Assembly: GCA_032622095.1 (NCBI GenBank)
Contig: CP136066.1
Coordinates: forward strand, 90,727,319-90,791,318
Source of the DNA: Siphonodentalium dalli
Taxonomy: Eukaryota; Mollusca; Scaphopoda; Gadilida; Siphonodentaliidae
Reading direction: 5' to 3'
Length of the DNA: 64,000 bases
Position 1 is the first letter of the stretch, and each line of letters begins with the position of its first letter. Below the pieces are notes generated by a model. That model ran no database searches and was not told the DNA's origin. It worked only from the letters and a program-made list of their open reading frames with translations. Positions 45,587 through 56,817 of this stretch are shown here, piece by piece. Position numbers and translations under genes: made by a program.

Positions 45587-45825
45587 AGTTATACGCCTGA
45601 ATATATGTATAGACACTAGTTATACACCTGAATATATGTATAGAAACTAGTTATACACCTGAATATGAATATATGTATAGAAATTAGTTATACACCTGAA
45701 TATGAATATATGTATAGAAACTAGTTATACTCCTGAATATATGTATAGAAATTAGTTATATTCACCTGAATATATGTATATATAGAAAGTAGTTATACAC
45801 CTGAATATGAATATATGTATACAAA
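45587..45825. repeat. Minisatellite, 31-38-bp variable units
   Basis: About seven units of TAGTTATACACCTGAATAT with optional extra GAATAT and TATAGAAA. Unit length varies by the number of six-base inserts. Confidence 0.9.
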
Positions 45826-46188
45826 ACGACTTGGGATTTAACGAGGGTGGTTGGCGCGTGGGGCATCTGACTCTAAACCGCTATAACTAAGCCGTTTTTT
45901 TTTTTAAATTGGAAGTCCAGAAGCAGGTGGAGGCATTTAACAAACAATCCTAATTGTGACACGTACTTGCCGCTTCGCGATCTTCACAAATGCACTTTGC
46001 ACGGTCGATGTAATCCGCAGCTCATACATTTTTAAGTGACTACCACTTATAGTATCAGCTTGGAGACCATGCATGCAATTAAAATCAGTTCATTAATTTA
46101 ACTTTCCACTGAAAGGATTCCTGGAACTACTTTCAATGACAACAGTATTTTTTTCTAAAGCTCGTATCGTCGCAAACAAACCCAATAG

Positions 46189-46553
46189 TATGGAATCCTA
46201 TTAGGGCCACTTGCTAATGGCGCTTTCGGCGCACTTTTTGTCGCTTTCGACGCGCGCCGATACATACCCTAATGGCGCACTTTTTGTCGCTTCCGGCGCG
46301 CGCCATTAGGGAGTGGACCTAATAGTATGCCTAATGGCGCTTTCGGCGCGCGCCGAAAGCGACAAAAAGTGCGCCATTAGTAACGCGCCGAAAGCGCCGA
46401 AAGCGACAAAAAGTGCGCCGAAAGCGACAAATAGTGCGCCGTAACGGCGCATATTTTGTCGCTTTCGGCGCGTTACTAATGGCGCACTTTTTGTCGCTTT
46501 CGGCGCATCGCGCCGAAAGCGCCATTAGCAAGTGGCCCTAATAGGATTCCATA
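46189..46553. mobile_element. 365-bp GC-rich foldback MITE with 6-bp target duplication
   Basis: Ends are inverted over at least 40 bases (TATGGAATCCTATTAGGGCC...). CAATAG precedes (46183-46188) and follows (46554-46559). The homologous copy-1 segment near 45,510 has a single CAATAG, an empty site. The interior is built from inverted units GGCGCTTTCGGCGC and GCACTTTTTGTCGC. Open frames within it are translations of these units. Confidence 0.92.
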
Positions 46554-47039
46554 CAATAGAAATCTCTGGTGCTGCATGTACTTCACCTAAAAGTGACAGA
46601 AGCTCTATAATCATGTTGGAAACGAGCCAGCTCGTCCCAGGGCCAACTCGGTCAAATCGACCTGGGCCAGCTCGCCCCGGGCTAGCTCGGCCCAAGAGAT
46701 TTGAGAATAAAGTTATTTTTCTTTGGTGTCTCTTTGCTCTTTTTTTCTCTATAACAACATACAAGGATAAAGACAGTGAACACCTGAGGGGTGGAGAGAA
46801 ACAGAGAAAGAGTTCTCAATTGGCACTATCTACAACCACTCTTTACTGGCGAGTTGATGACTCAAAAAGATGCATATGCTTTTCATTTTGTAAAGGCTTT
46901 GCTGACATCGCATTTTTTTTATAAATCGACTTGTGATTTAACGAGGGTGATTGGCGTTCGCTGGCGTATGTGTGGGTTGCATTAGTCCGCTATAACTTAG
47001 CCGTTTTTTATGGAATTTGACCATTTTTGATCTGTTATA

Positions 47040-47335
47040 TAGAGGATCTACGAGTCCCGAGTTTATATCGAAATTTGCTAAACGATTCTGGTCATTCTGA
47101 TTAGTCCAAGTCCTGCCACGTGCCGGGCGACAGATAATACTGTCTCCCGATGACCGGGGGGCATTGTTTGTGTCGCCCGCCTGACGTTATCATGCAATAA
47201 TGTCTCTGAGCACACACAGTACAGTAACTCAGCTACTTCACATACGTCCCAAATTTACTGGACGAGTTATGCAAATTTCGCTATAAACCGGGGACGAGTT
47301 GTAGATCCCTTTTATAACATATAAAAAGTTGTCAA
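47040..47335. mobile_element. Candidate MITE with AGGATCTAC..GAGTCC TIRs
   Basis: TTATA..GGATCTAC.AGTCCC plus TTTATA.CGAAATTTGC (47,034-47,090) is inverted at 47,265-47,330. The inner GCCGGGCGACA / TGTCGCCCG also pair. A partial copy lies at 41,985-42,060. Confidence 0.6.
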
Positions 47336-47644
47336 AATCCATCAAAAACTGTCAAGATAGCGTATTATATAGGGCCACTTTATTACTTGATCCAAAAAAC
47401 TCCATAAAACATACTTAAGTCAATAAATGCGACGTGAAACTAACAGCAACTTATATAGGGTCTGCGAAACGTAACGTTTCAAGTAAATGGACGTTGTTTA
47501 ATTGCCCGTGTAAAGAAATAGTCCCAGATAAATATGACTCTTTGACGTATTTAATGGCATAAATTTAATGAAATATTTATTCAAACTAAACCATAGTCAC
47601 AAACATCGATATAGCGTACGGAATATAGACAGACCACAATTTTT

Positions 47645-48205
47645 TTTTTCCTGTGTTATCAGGGGGGGGGGGGTCGGAAAAATATATCAGGCACGTATGG
47701 CATTTTTTCCCTTTCGATAATTTTTTGTACCCACCCACCCCCACCACCACCGGGGGTTTACGGCAGTTTTTTCCGACCATTTTTTGACACCCACCCCCCT
47801 TTTAACACTAAAACAGAGATTTGCGGGGGGAAATTCACTGTAAACAGCTGTATATGAATTTCTGTGCATACTATTTATCATGGATGTTAACATGGACATG
47901 TAAATAGGAATGAGTCATTTTGAGGTCATTCGGCCAAAAAAAAGATGGCTGCCAGCGGCCATCTTGGATTTCAAAATTTGCAACAAAATACAACACGATA
48001 ACTGCCTGCAGTCAGTTTACCAGTTAGAATTACATTATTTCTCTCATTCAAAGTGGTTTTGAAGCCCAACTCATTGCCAAAACACTTAAAAAACAAGCAG
48101 AATTTTTTTTTTTAGTTGCGGAAAAATTGCTTGTTGGTGGCTTTGACCACCCACCCACCCCGGCATACGTTTTTTTTCATACCCCCCCCCCCCCCTCTGG
48201 TGTTA
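47645..48205. mobile_element. Candidate element with G-run/C-run termini
   Basis: TGTTATCAGGGGGGG (47,653) faces CCCCCCCTCTGGTGTTATG (48,190-48,207). Each is followed inside by CCACCCACCC-type runs. It resembles the termini at 40,318 and 41,652. Coding frames here are low-complexity artefacts. Confidence 0.45.
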
Positions 48206-49074
48206 TGCCCCTTCGTTTGTCTATTTTATAAAGAGCACAATTTCAACAAACGTCAACCGATTTCTCTTTCACAATAATATCTCGAAACACATGCCAACTA
48301 ATTGTTTTAATTATTTTCTGACAAATTCAATTTGTTAAAAACAAAATTGACTAAAGCTATCTTAGGTGCGCAACCCTTGTTTTTAATATTTTTTTTGGAA
48401 TAGAAAATGAACCAGATGGACGCGTAGCTGATTACGCGTTATGTGCATGCCCAGTTATGCCTACATTGTGTTCGGGGATAACAGTTGTAATGGTAAATAA
48501 TGGGTAAATATTATAGATGAGTAAAAACTTGGATTAAAATATTTGACTGATTTAGGTCCGCTGACATTAAATCTATCAATACGCACTTAAAAATAACTTC
48601 TTCCGTTAAAAAACCCTCTTTAAAAAAAACTTTCTTTAAACTTTTTTTTCTTCAAAAACCACATCTTCGGATAAAAAAGAACACTCTTTACAAAAGAATT
48701 ATTTAAATTCAAATTTTATTTTATTTTTTTATTGAACTCTGATCTGCTGTTGAATTTTTGTTTTTAATTTAAATTTATTATACATTATGTACAAATAACA
48801 TCATTTATTATTCTCTTACAATTGTTGACTCGATTTTGAGTTTCAGAGTTTTATTTTCACTCAAAATCATTTGCTGGAGTTCGAAGTTTGATTTTTTTTC
48901 ACGAATTCTTTCCTGATCAAGGCGTCGATTGAGCACAATAATAGCACCAATCGTCGTTTGATGCCAAATGAACGACATTGTGCTTGCTACAAACTTATTC
49001 CACAAGGAATTTAAAGAACAATTAAGAAGATCGCACTAATAATTAGCACTTTTCACGATGTTCCAGTTGTTTTC
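48206..49074. other. AT-rich DNA without recognised gene
   Basis: Many A and T runs between 48,600 and 48,790. The minus-strand open frame at 48808-49005 has a helical, charged look but no recognised motif. Confidence 0.45.
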
Positions 49075-49432
49075 TTAAAGATGCATAATCCGATTAAGCG
49101 CCCCTCAATTACTATTTATTTGGTTTCGGAGGTAAAAAATATTTGATTCGAGTCGAGGAACCCACCTATCAAAGCTCAAAGTTATTAGATATCGATTTTT
49201 GAAATCTATTATTTTTCAACATATATATATTTATTCCCTCATCCAACATATATGGTACAGAGACAGAACATATTGCAATAACAATACCTATCCCCTGTCA
49301 TGTGCGGATAACAATTTATGTTAAATGGTAAAGCATATTTACTTAAAATGTACGTTAATTTTAGATCATTCGTTGCATGTACTCCATAATATATGGGGAC
49401 CATCGAATCGGACTGAGTACCGGTACCTTTAA
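49075..49432. mobile_element. TTAA MITE, AGATGCATAATCCGA subfamily, copy G
   Basis: The left end, TTAA (49075-49078) plus AGATGCATAATCCGATTAAG, and the right end CGGACTGAGTAC..GTACCT plus TTAA (49429-49432) are different subfamily ends. The interior shares GATTCGAGTCGAGGAACCCA with copies A, B, E and F. Probably a recombinant or deleted copy. Confidence 0.65.
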
Positions 49433-49905
49433 TATAGTGTCAAATCGGACAATTCTAAAGGAGAATGTACCTTTAATCGTGTTACTCTATGGGGGGTCGA
49501 TTTGTCGAATAGATCAAGGTTAGAAAGTATACGCTTAATTATTTTTTGTTCAATAATTCATTAATAAGGCTGTGTAAGCTGTGATGTTTAATTTGTCGAA
49601 GATCAATGCATATAAACAGATAGTTCAGCCAATTAATGGTGAAATGGGGTTGTCATCACTAGTCTTGTCAAGGATATATGCGTGTAGATAGGTCATTCAA
49701 TGGTGGAATGGAGTCGTACGAAATATCCTATCCGATGTTTTTGAACCGTGACGTCGCCGATATAAGATATAACTCATATTGATGCATGAATCGATGTCTT
49801 CCTATACACCAAGCTTGAGATCGATTCATCGATCAAATTTAATGTTACATTGCGACTCATATATACCTTCCGTGACTGGAGCTTCCTGAAATTTTGCGAA
49901 AACCC
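49433..49905. other. No recognised feature
   Basis: No ORF, TIR or repeat that I can support. Confidence 0.4.
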
Positions 49906-49942
49906 TGTGTCAACGCATTCTGTTATATATATGCGAGTCTCC

Positions 49943-49985
<43 letters not shown>

Positions 49986-50062
49986 AGACTCGATCGCATA
50001 TATAAGAGAATGCATTGGCGTAATAATATTTACCTTGTAAGCCAGTGCATTCTCTTAAATAT
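49906..50062. repeat. Hairpin palindrome P6 with (TA)n-expanded centre, plus half arm P7
   Basis: Arms 49,911-49,939 and ~49,990-50,018 match the CCAATGCATTCTCTTATATA arms of P1-P5. The centre contains GTCTCCC, about 36 bases of TA and GGGAGAC. A single arm follows at 50,042-50,060. CCCTGTG precedes it, as in the other copies. Confidence 0.8.
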
Positions 50063-50847
50063 ACCAGCTCAGCTCCCGTCCTGAATGGTATCTACATTGT
50101 ACCATGCACTAAGTCTATATAGGGATGTGTCTAGAGGGTCAAACCATAACAGAAAAAGTTAAACCAAGTTTCCAATTATAATGTTGTGTCAGGCATGAAA
50201 TTACCATAATATTTGTAAACATTTTGGCCTATATAAGTTTAGTGCATGGTTTGAAATTTCCAACTCTATAGGAAGGCTTGAGGCTAGTCTAGATGCTAGG
50301 ATTTTGCGAGTTTCTTGTTCAGATTTCAAAGTTTTCCATCCCCGGCTAAACCATGGTCGGTCTGGTGTGTCCTGGTCCCTCCCCGTGGCCAATAAAAAAA
50401 ACTGCTAATTACTTTAAGAAAACGATATCTTACTATACATTTGGTCAAAATTGTGGAAATTTTCCAACCTAAGGGTGAGTATGAGGTTTGAAATTTCCAA
50501 CACTAGGAAAGCTTGAGGCCAGTCCAGATGCTAGGTTTTTGCGATTTTCTTGTTTAGTTTTCAAAATTTTCTCACACCGGGCCGAACCATGCATGGTCTC
50601 TTCCCCATATCCGCGTGTGCATTTGTCTGGAGATAGACCACTTGCTGTTAGGATTTATGCAATTTTCAGGTTCAAATATCTCAATGTTCTCATACCAGGT
50701 ATATAGAACCTTAATTGGTTCATGAATATGCTATTAGGCCTGAGCACTGAGGTGCAAGGGATGCAAACGGAATTATGCAAAACTGGTGCTTGCATGGTCT
50801 GATTAAAGGGGGTGCAGTTGGAATTCCCAAGGTGGACACCCCAGCGT

Positions 50848-50860
50848 AGACCCTCTAGCT
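50848..50860. repeat. 13-bp target site duplication of the LINE (left)
   Basis: AGACCCTCTAGCT borders the poly-T (minus-strand poly-A) and recurs at 54,700-54,712. Confidence 0.9.
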
Positions 50861-51125
50861 TTTTTTTTTTTTCTTAAACATATTTTATTGTAATATAATA
50901 TTACACAAGGGATCGGGGCACAAGTTTTAACAACTTAAATCCGCCCCTCTCCCATTAACATTTTAACAAATACAAAGTAGATGACGAACATAACATATAT
51001 ACAGGATGATGTATGGTGTGGTTGTGATTGCTGTCAGTCCTATCCTGCTTTTGAAATTTCATCTGAGGTAGTCAACATCTGTAACGCAAAGGAGGATCTC
51101 GCCTATATTTGTTAGCGGAGGGGGC

Positions 51126-53691
51126 CTAATTAAAGCGTTTCGTTGATGAAATGTATGAATAAACAAAATGGAAAAGAATTTCATTGCGTCGATTCGATTC
51201 TGATGATATCCCTGTGAGTAAGGAGGAAATGTTAGATATTATACATTGGTGGGCTGCAATCTTATTGAAGAGTTCGCATCTTTCGGTAGCATACAGGGGG
51301 CACTCAAAGAAATAATGAAAGGCATCTTCGACTTCGTATCCACATGTGCATTCAGAGGTATCAGAGATAAAATTGTTGCACATATCTGATTTTAATTCAC
51401 TACAATAGTTGCGAATTCTGCAGTGTAAAATGCTTAGTTTTCTTGGACCATTAATAAAGAATTGGGGAGGTTTCGTGGGCGGGTCAATTAATTTCAAATT
51501 CATCTTAAATTCAGGAAGAGTACTTACATTTGTAATAGGCTTTGGTAGTTTATTCCAAGATAACGTACTTTTAGGTAAATAAGAGTTTCTGAAATGTTCT
51601 GTATGCGAACGGTATGAATAGAATTTGTCAGGTTCGCGCATATCATATCGATTACTGGCAACTTGTCTTGATCGGGGTGGCAACATGAGCGTGAGGTAAT
51701 TGGGGGACTTGGTTGTTTATTATTTTTAACATGGTGTGCAACTCGTGGAGTTCTCGTCGAATTTCAAGCCTTGACCATCCTACTTCGTCAAACAAGCGAT
51801 TTATATCTACGGAACGCGTTAATCCTGTTACTATTCTTGCAGCATCCTTGTGTATGTCATCGAACTTTTTTAATAAGTAATCTGTTGCTGTGCCCCACAC
51901 TACATCGGCATAGTCTATAATTGGTAATATATATGCTGTGTATATTTTTTCAAGCGACTTTCGGTCTAGGTCGTACTTCAGTCTTCTTAATTGTGAGAGA
52001 CGAGATGTTGCTTTGTTTGCTATTGTATTTATATGAGTGTTCCAGTTTAGATTCGATTGTATTTCAAGTCCAAGATGTTTGTGTGAGTTTGTGAATAATA
52101 CATTTTCTTGTTCGAATTTTAAATTCGGGGTCACGTTGTTATTTGTAAGGGAAAAGGAAATTGCCCTAGTTTTCGTTGGGTTAAATTTAACTAGCCATTT
52201 ATTTGCCCAGTCTGCGACTCTTTCAAGGTCATCGTTCATGTTCTTGGTTAGGATATCGATGTCATAATGGGTAGTAATAAGGCAAGTATCGTCCGCGTAC
52301 ATTCTTGTGGTTGCATTAATGTGATCAGGGAGGTCGTTTATGTAAACTAAAAATAGGAAAGGGCCAATAATTTAGCCTTGAGGGACACACGCTGGGATAA
52401 CTTCAAAATTTGAGAAGGAGTTGTTCACTGAGACCCTTTGTTTGCGATTGAACAGATATTCTTTTAGCCATTCTAAGAGATTTCCAGAGACTCCATATTG
52501 TTCCAATTTATATAGCAGCCCCCTGTGCCATACTCTCTCGAATGCCTTTGATATATCAAAAAATACTGCACATGTATAGAGGCTGTTGTCGAGACTATGG
52601 CACAGGTTGTGATATAGTTCTATTAACTGGTACGTTGTACTATGGCCAGGGAGGAAGCCAGACTGGTGATTATATAACAAATTATTTTCCGTGAAGTATG
52701 TCGTAATATGTTGTATGACCACTTTTTCGAAGATTTTGCCTAATGTCGGAAGGAGAGATATTGGACGGTAATTTGCGGAATCGGCTGGGTCGCCTTTTTT
52801 GAAGATAGGGATGACGTTTGCCTTTTTCCAGGTCATTGGAAACTTACCAAGATCCAATGATTTTTTATAAATTATTAATAGGGGATTGCGATATTTTCGG
52901 CAGTACTATGCAACATTTTTGGGCTGATGCTATCGTGACCATACGCCTTATTTAAATTTAATGAATTTATAGCGCACACGATACTTTGATATGTGATTGG
53001 GATTTCGGATAGTATGTTATTGGATCTACGAGGGAAATAAGGGAGATTTTTGGCATCGTCTTGTATAGTGGCATTAGAAATGAATCTTGCGTTGAGACAC
53101 CTAGCTTTTTCATAATCATCGGTTGCATATGATTTCCCGTCCATTGATACGTTGCCATTGGGGCTATACAGAGGTGGGGTATTTCTTTTTGTTACGTAGA
53201 TAATTCATAATATGCCAGAAATCGCGGGGAGTGGGGGTTTCATTTATTTTCTCCTCAAGTTTAGTTTCGAATTGCGATTTTGCATACTTTTTCATGTTGT
53301 TAACTTTATTTCTAATATCCTTGTATTTTCTCCAAGTGTGCTCTGAATTTCGTTTGAGTGCTATTGATCTGAGTCTATCGCGACGTCGTATTTCTCTCCG
53401 TATGTCGGAATTAAACCAGAATTTGTCCTTTGTCCTTATCGTCACTGTCATTTTGGGGATTGATTGTTCCATTATTTTAATAAATCTCTCGGTAAATAAG
53501 CTTACTGCATCGTTTATGTCATTTACTGGTTGCAGCAATTCATGCCATTTGCTCTCATTTATTAAGATATTCGCTTTTTGAAAATCTGCATTTTTATAGT
53601 TCCAGATAGTTCGTGTGAAAGAGGTCGCATGCAATTGATCATATGAAATTGTCGCGTAAACAGCGTAATGATCAATGATCAGACAATTCAA
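51126..53691 (-). pseudogene. LINE reverse transcriptase and C-terminal region, frame-broken
   Basis: Pieces in different frames: 53691-53164 (linker after the endonuclease), 53144-52875 (LNKAYGHDSISPKML, RT entry), 52857-52372 (ANVIPIFKKGD, NYRPISLLPTLGKIFEKV, FFDISKAFERVWH with the first catalytic Asp), an in-frame TAA at ~52,372 just after PQG, 52302-51652 (catalytic MYADDTCLI at the start, then the HLGLEI thumb region), and 51686-51126 with a terminal CTCGYEVEDAFHYFFECPLY, the C.C...H..C knuckle common at the end of these proteins. At least four lesions. Confidence 0.88.
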
Positions 53692-54510
53692 GATTTAGAA
53701 CGTCAGCGTCCCGGACACTCAAGTTATTACTCACGATTATAGGATCGAGTAGGGTGCTGGTTCTAGTGGTAACTCTAGTTGGGGTTTTTATTACGTCCTT
53801 AAGTGTATAGAAATCAATAATATTTTTGAGTTTGGAAGTGGGGCATAGTAGATTGGAGTTAAAATCTCCAAGTAGAATTATATTTTGGGAGACATCTAGT
53901 GCCTTAGATATGGACAAATCTAGCAGATCCCAATAGTTCGATCGGCAATATTGATCTGATCGATACGATAAGCATAGCAAAATATGTTGTGATTTTGAGA
54001 CAATGTCAAACCATAGCATTGAAGAAGTATCGGTTTCTAAATCGTTTCTCCTTTTAAAGACCAGATGAGAGGAGACGTATACGCATAGTCCACCGCCGTA
54101 GGAATCTCGATCAAGTCGGATAGGGGGACTGAAATTATCAATCTCTAGTCTATCGGAGGGATAAGAGGGGTCAAGGTGAGTTTCGGTGAAACATAGGATA
54201 TCGAAGTCATTTATCATATCGGCTATCTTTTCCAGTTTATGTCTTATGTCTTATAATGGAATACTGTTAATGTGTTGCCTTCGTGTACAGTTTTATGGCT
54301 TGGGCTGGGCCCTGGGTTGCTGTGTACCGACCCGGAGCGTAACAAAAGCATTGATATGACCAGAAGAATTAGAGGGAGATTTATTCTTAATCCTTGAGGT
54401 ATCTTATAAATTCTATGGGTTTTCGTACTTAATGGTGAGTGGCGAGTAGAAAGCCTCCCTGGATTGAATACGCCAGTCGCGATGCGGTGCTGCAGTGGCG
54501 ATATTCCCAT
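53672..54510 (-). pseudogene. LINE N-terminus and APE-type endonuclease, frame-broken
   Basis: 54510-54244 encodes a hydrophobic stretch (INLPLILLVISMLLL) followed by RSGSVHSNPGP; the frame breaks near 54,245. 54217-53672 is an apurinic-endonuclease-like domain: FDILCFTETHLD (catalytic Glu), GGGLCVYVSS, IILLGDFNSN (the D-x-N motif) and a final SDH. It would nick the target and prime reverse transcription. A further frameshift near 53,680 separates it from RT. Confidence 0.85.
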
Positions 54511-54699
54511 TTAGGTTGGAAAAAGGAACAGTTTCGGCGGCACCGGAGCGAGACTGGCGTACATTGGATACAAATATTTAAATATGTCGTGTTGGAGCGG
54601 ATAGGAGGATGACAGCGCAAAGTGGAAAATGTGATTGTCGAATATCAGTATCGGCCTATTGTTGATAGAAAACATGATGAAAACATGAACAAACATGAG

Positions 54700-54712
54700 A
54701 GACCCTCTAGCT
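54700..54712. repeat. 13-bp target site duplication of the LINE (right)
   Basis: AGACCCTCTAGCT, identical to 50,848-50,860, continuing into the interrupted MITE end TACGTCCCTG. Confidence 0.9.
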
Positions 54713-54722
54713 ACGTCCCTGA

Positions 54723-55494
54723 TGGCAGTGGTTGTCTTCGTACATGCAGAATTTACTAATGTTTTGTCCATGTATGCGTCCACATGTAGTTTCGGCTCCA
54801 TAATAAAATAAATCATAAAATCCAACCATCCCCATGCATGCAAATATAATCCGCTTATTATATCCCTTTGCGATCGTATATAATTATGTATACACTGAAA
54901 TTTGTTATCTTGTTGGCTGAAGTGGGGTATATACTATATTGAAGAGAAACCGACAGTCGGTCACCCATTATCGTCAGATCCATATACACGTAGATAATGG
55001 TATCTAAAGCTTGGAATGTCCTGCATGCATATTCATTTTATTACTGTATAATATACAGGTACATCGACAAACCACAGGGGCGGGAATATTTTATTATGAT
55101 GGATAATTATATAATTCTTGGGAAAGGGACACAGCTTCTAAAAATGATAGCTTCAGGATTAAAATTACCTTTAAAAAAAATATGATTAACTACATTGTAT
55201 TTGTCATCATCCATCAAACCTAATTAGAACATGTCAGTCATTGCCAAAGCACAGACGTGATTCAACCAATATTAGATCTTAGTAAACGAAACGGTGTGTT
55301 GAAAAGTTGTTTTAATCGTAGCGGAATAGCGTTTTTTTTTAAATCAAATTTCGTCTACCTTATACTCGTATGTAAATCCGCGCAGTAAAACTGAGAGAAA
55401 AATAATACGACTCATAAGTTTATACCAAAGGAATATAAGAGGGTTATTTTAGATAGAAAATATACAATTATATCTACATGTGGGGAAACGAATC
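54723..55494. other. No recognised gene
   Basis: AT-rich spacer. The open frame at 54997-55185 (+) has no motif. Confidence 0.4.
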
Positions 55495-56577
55495 TTAAAG
55501 GGGTACTGTACGCCATTTTCAATAAATTTCCGGTGATAACAACGATCTATTATCGATACTATATAGAAACATAAGTAATTTGAGTCGAAGATGTATTCTG
55601 TAACGCTCAGGTTAATAGGCTATCTTAAAATTTAATAATTTAAAAGTTAATAATTTAATATAAATTGACTTTATGGCTGGAGCCATAAAATGGCGTAAAT
55701 TAAAATACGAATTTCCGTGTACAAAACGTAATCAAATTATAATTGAGGGATATTGGATTAGTAAACCCATTGCACACACGGTCGTTTGAAACATTATGCT
55801 TATACGGGGAGAAAACTCAAGCCACTCATTGACTAGTGACGATACAATAACTTAAAGGTACTCAACCCGATAAAACTCCTCTCAATTACTATTTCAATGG
55901 CTTCGGGGGTCAAAAATATTTGATTCGAGTCGAGCAAGTCACCCATCAAAGCTCAGATTTATTAGATATCGATTTTAGAAATCTATTTTTTTTCATTATC
56001 GGGAATTCTTACTGGCACAGAAGATAGTCAAAAATTCGTTATTATTACCCACTTGATTATAGAGTTATCCATCCTTGTCTGTTTGAATAGAATTTTGGCG
56101 TAATATCTCGAGCAGGTTACCAAATTGACGGCAGTTATAAGTACTCATCTCGAGAACATAAGAATTTTCAAAAATCAATATCTAATAACTCTGAGCTTTG
56201 TTTGATGGGTTCCTCGACTCGAATCAAATATTTTTTACCCCCAAAGCCAAAGAAATAGTAATATAGGACCCTCTGATCGGATTGTTGTTGTTGGAATCTG
56301 TTGAGATGGGGACCCTCTTTACGGGTTGAGTACCTTTAAATTAGTATATGGGACAACTATGCATATAATATAATTTTTATTTGATTCATTTGGTTGAAAA
56401 CTGTACAAAAATTACTCGACAACGACAATTTGTATTTTTGCATTCCGGTAAATTTGCCATCCGTAACACTACTTCGTACTCAACAGACTTTCAAAGAATG
56501 GAAAAGTTGTTACCTTATTCTCCGACTCGGGGATTATAGAAACCAACAACAACATCTTGGGTACAGTACCCCTTTAA
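55495..56577. mobile_element. TTAA MITE with AGGGGTACTGTAC TIRs, host of a nested copy
   Basis: TTAA at 55495-55498 and 56574-56577 flanks inverted AGGGGTACTGTAC/GTACAGTACCCCT. Copy F of the AGGTACTCAACCC family (55,852-56,339) sits inside, so the original length was about 600 bp. A decayed relative is at 29,750-29,965. Confidence 0.8.
55852..56339. mobile_element. TTAA MITE, AGGTACTCAACCC family, copy F (nested)
   Basis: TTAA at 55852-55855 and 56336-56339. Its sequence is very close to copy E (38,570) and copy A (22,860). Confidence 0.87.
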
Positions 56578-56817
56578 CGACATTATCTATATGTATAGGC
56601 TACACGTAAAGCATTTAATCATGGTTCGATCTTTCGTGTTGAAATGCTTCTAAGAAATACAAATAATGTAGCCTGGAGGTGCACGAAAGCACTCTTTCAC
56701 AACCCTGCATGGGGTGACACTGTGGTCAAACAATCTGAATTAGTTATGCATTCAAAACACGCAACCAATTTAGAGTTGATTCTTTCTGAAGTCAGCAAGT
56801 CACGTCAAGTTCAGTTC

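Larger units (their letters stand above)
45245..47012. repeat. Local tandem duplication, two diverged copies
   Basis: Copy 1 (45,245-45,905) and copy 2 (45,915-47,012) share in order AGGTGGAGGCATTTAACAA, TTGCCGCTTCGCGATCT, AAGTGACTA.CACTTATA, CTTGGAGACCAT, CTCTATAATCATGTTG and GATTTAACGAGGGTG.TTGGCG. Copy 1 carries an AT-rich minisatellite. Copy 2 carries a GC-rich foldback insertion and ~270 unrelated bases. Confidence 0.85.
50861..54699 (-). mobile_element. Complete but frame-broken Jockey/CR1-superfamily LINE
   Basis: Minus strand, about 3.84 kb, ending in a poly(A) tract (T run, from 50,861) and bounded by the 13-bp duplication. Order from the 5' end (54,699): a short leader, an N-terminal hydrophobic segment ending NPGP, APE-type endonuclease, RT, and a C-terminal Cys/His region. 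Several frameshifts and a stop make it inactive. The intact ends show an ordinary target-primed insertion. Confidence 0.92.
50119..54722. mobile_element. hAT-like MITE of the GGGACGT family, split by a LINE
   Basis: The left end AGGGATGTGTCTAGAGGGTC (50,121) and right end GACCCTCTAGCTACGTCCCTG (54,701-54,721) are inverted. Without the LINE the element is about 750 bp. It contains two related ~200-base blocks with CTTGAGGC.AGTC.AGATGCTAGG (50,277 and 50,511). Relatives: 24,060, 42,245 and 57,067-57,150. Confidence 0.7.

Noticed and set aside
46331-46764. Arg/Phe- and Gly/Pro-rich open frames
   Set aside because: Translations of the GC-rich foldback units and of CCAGCTCG-type repeats.
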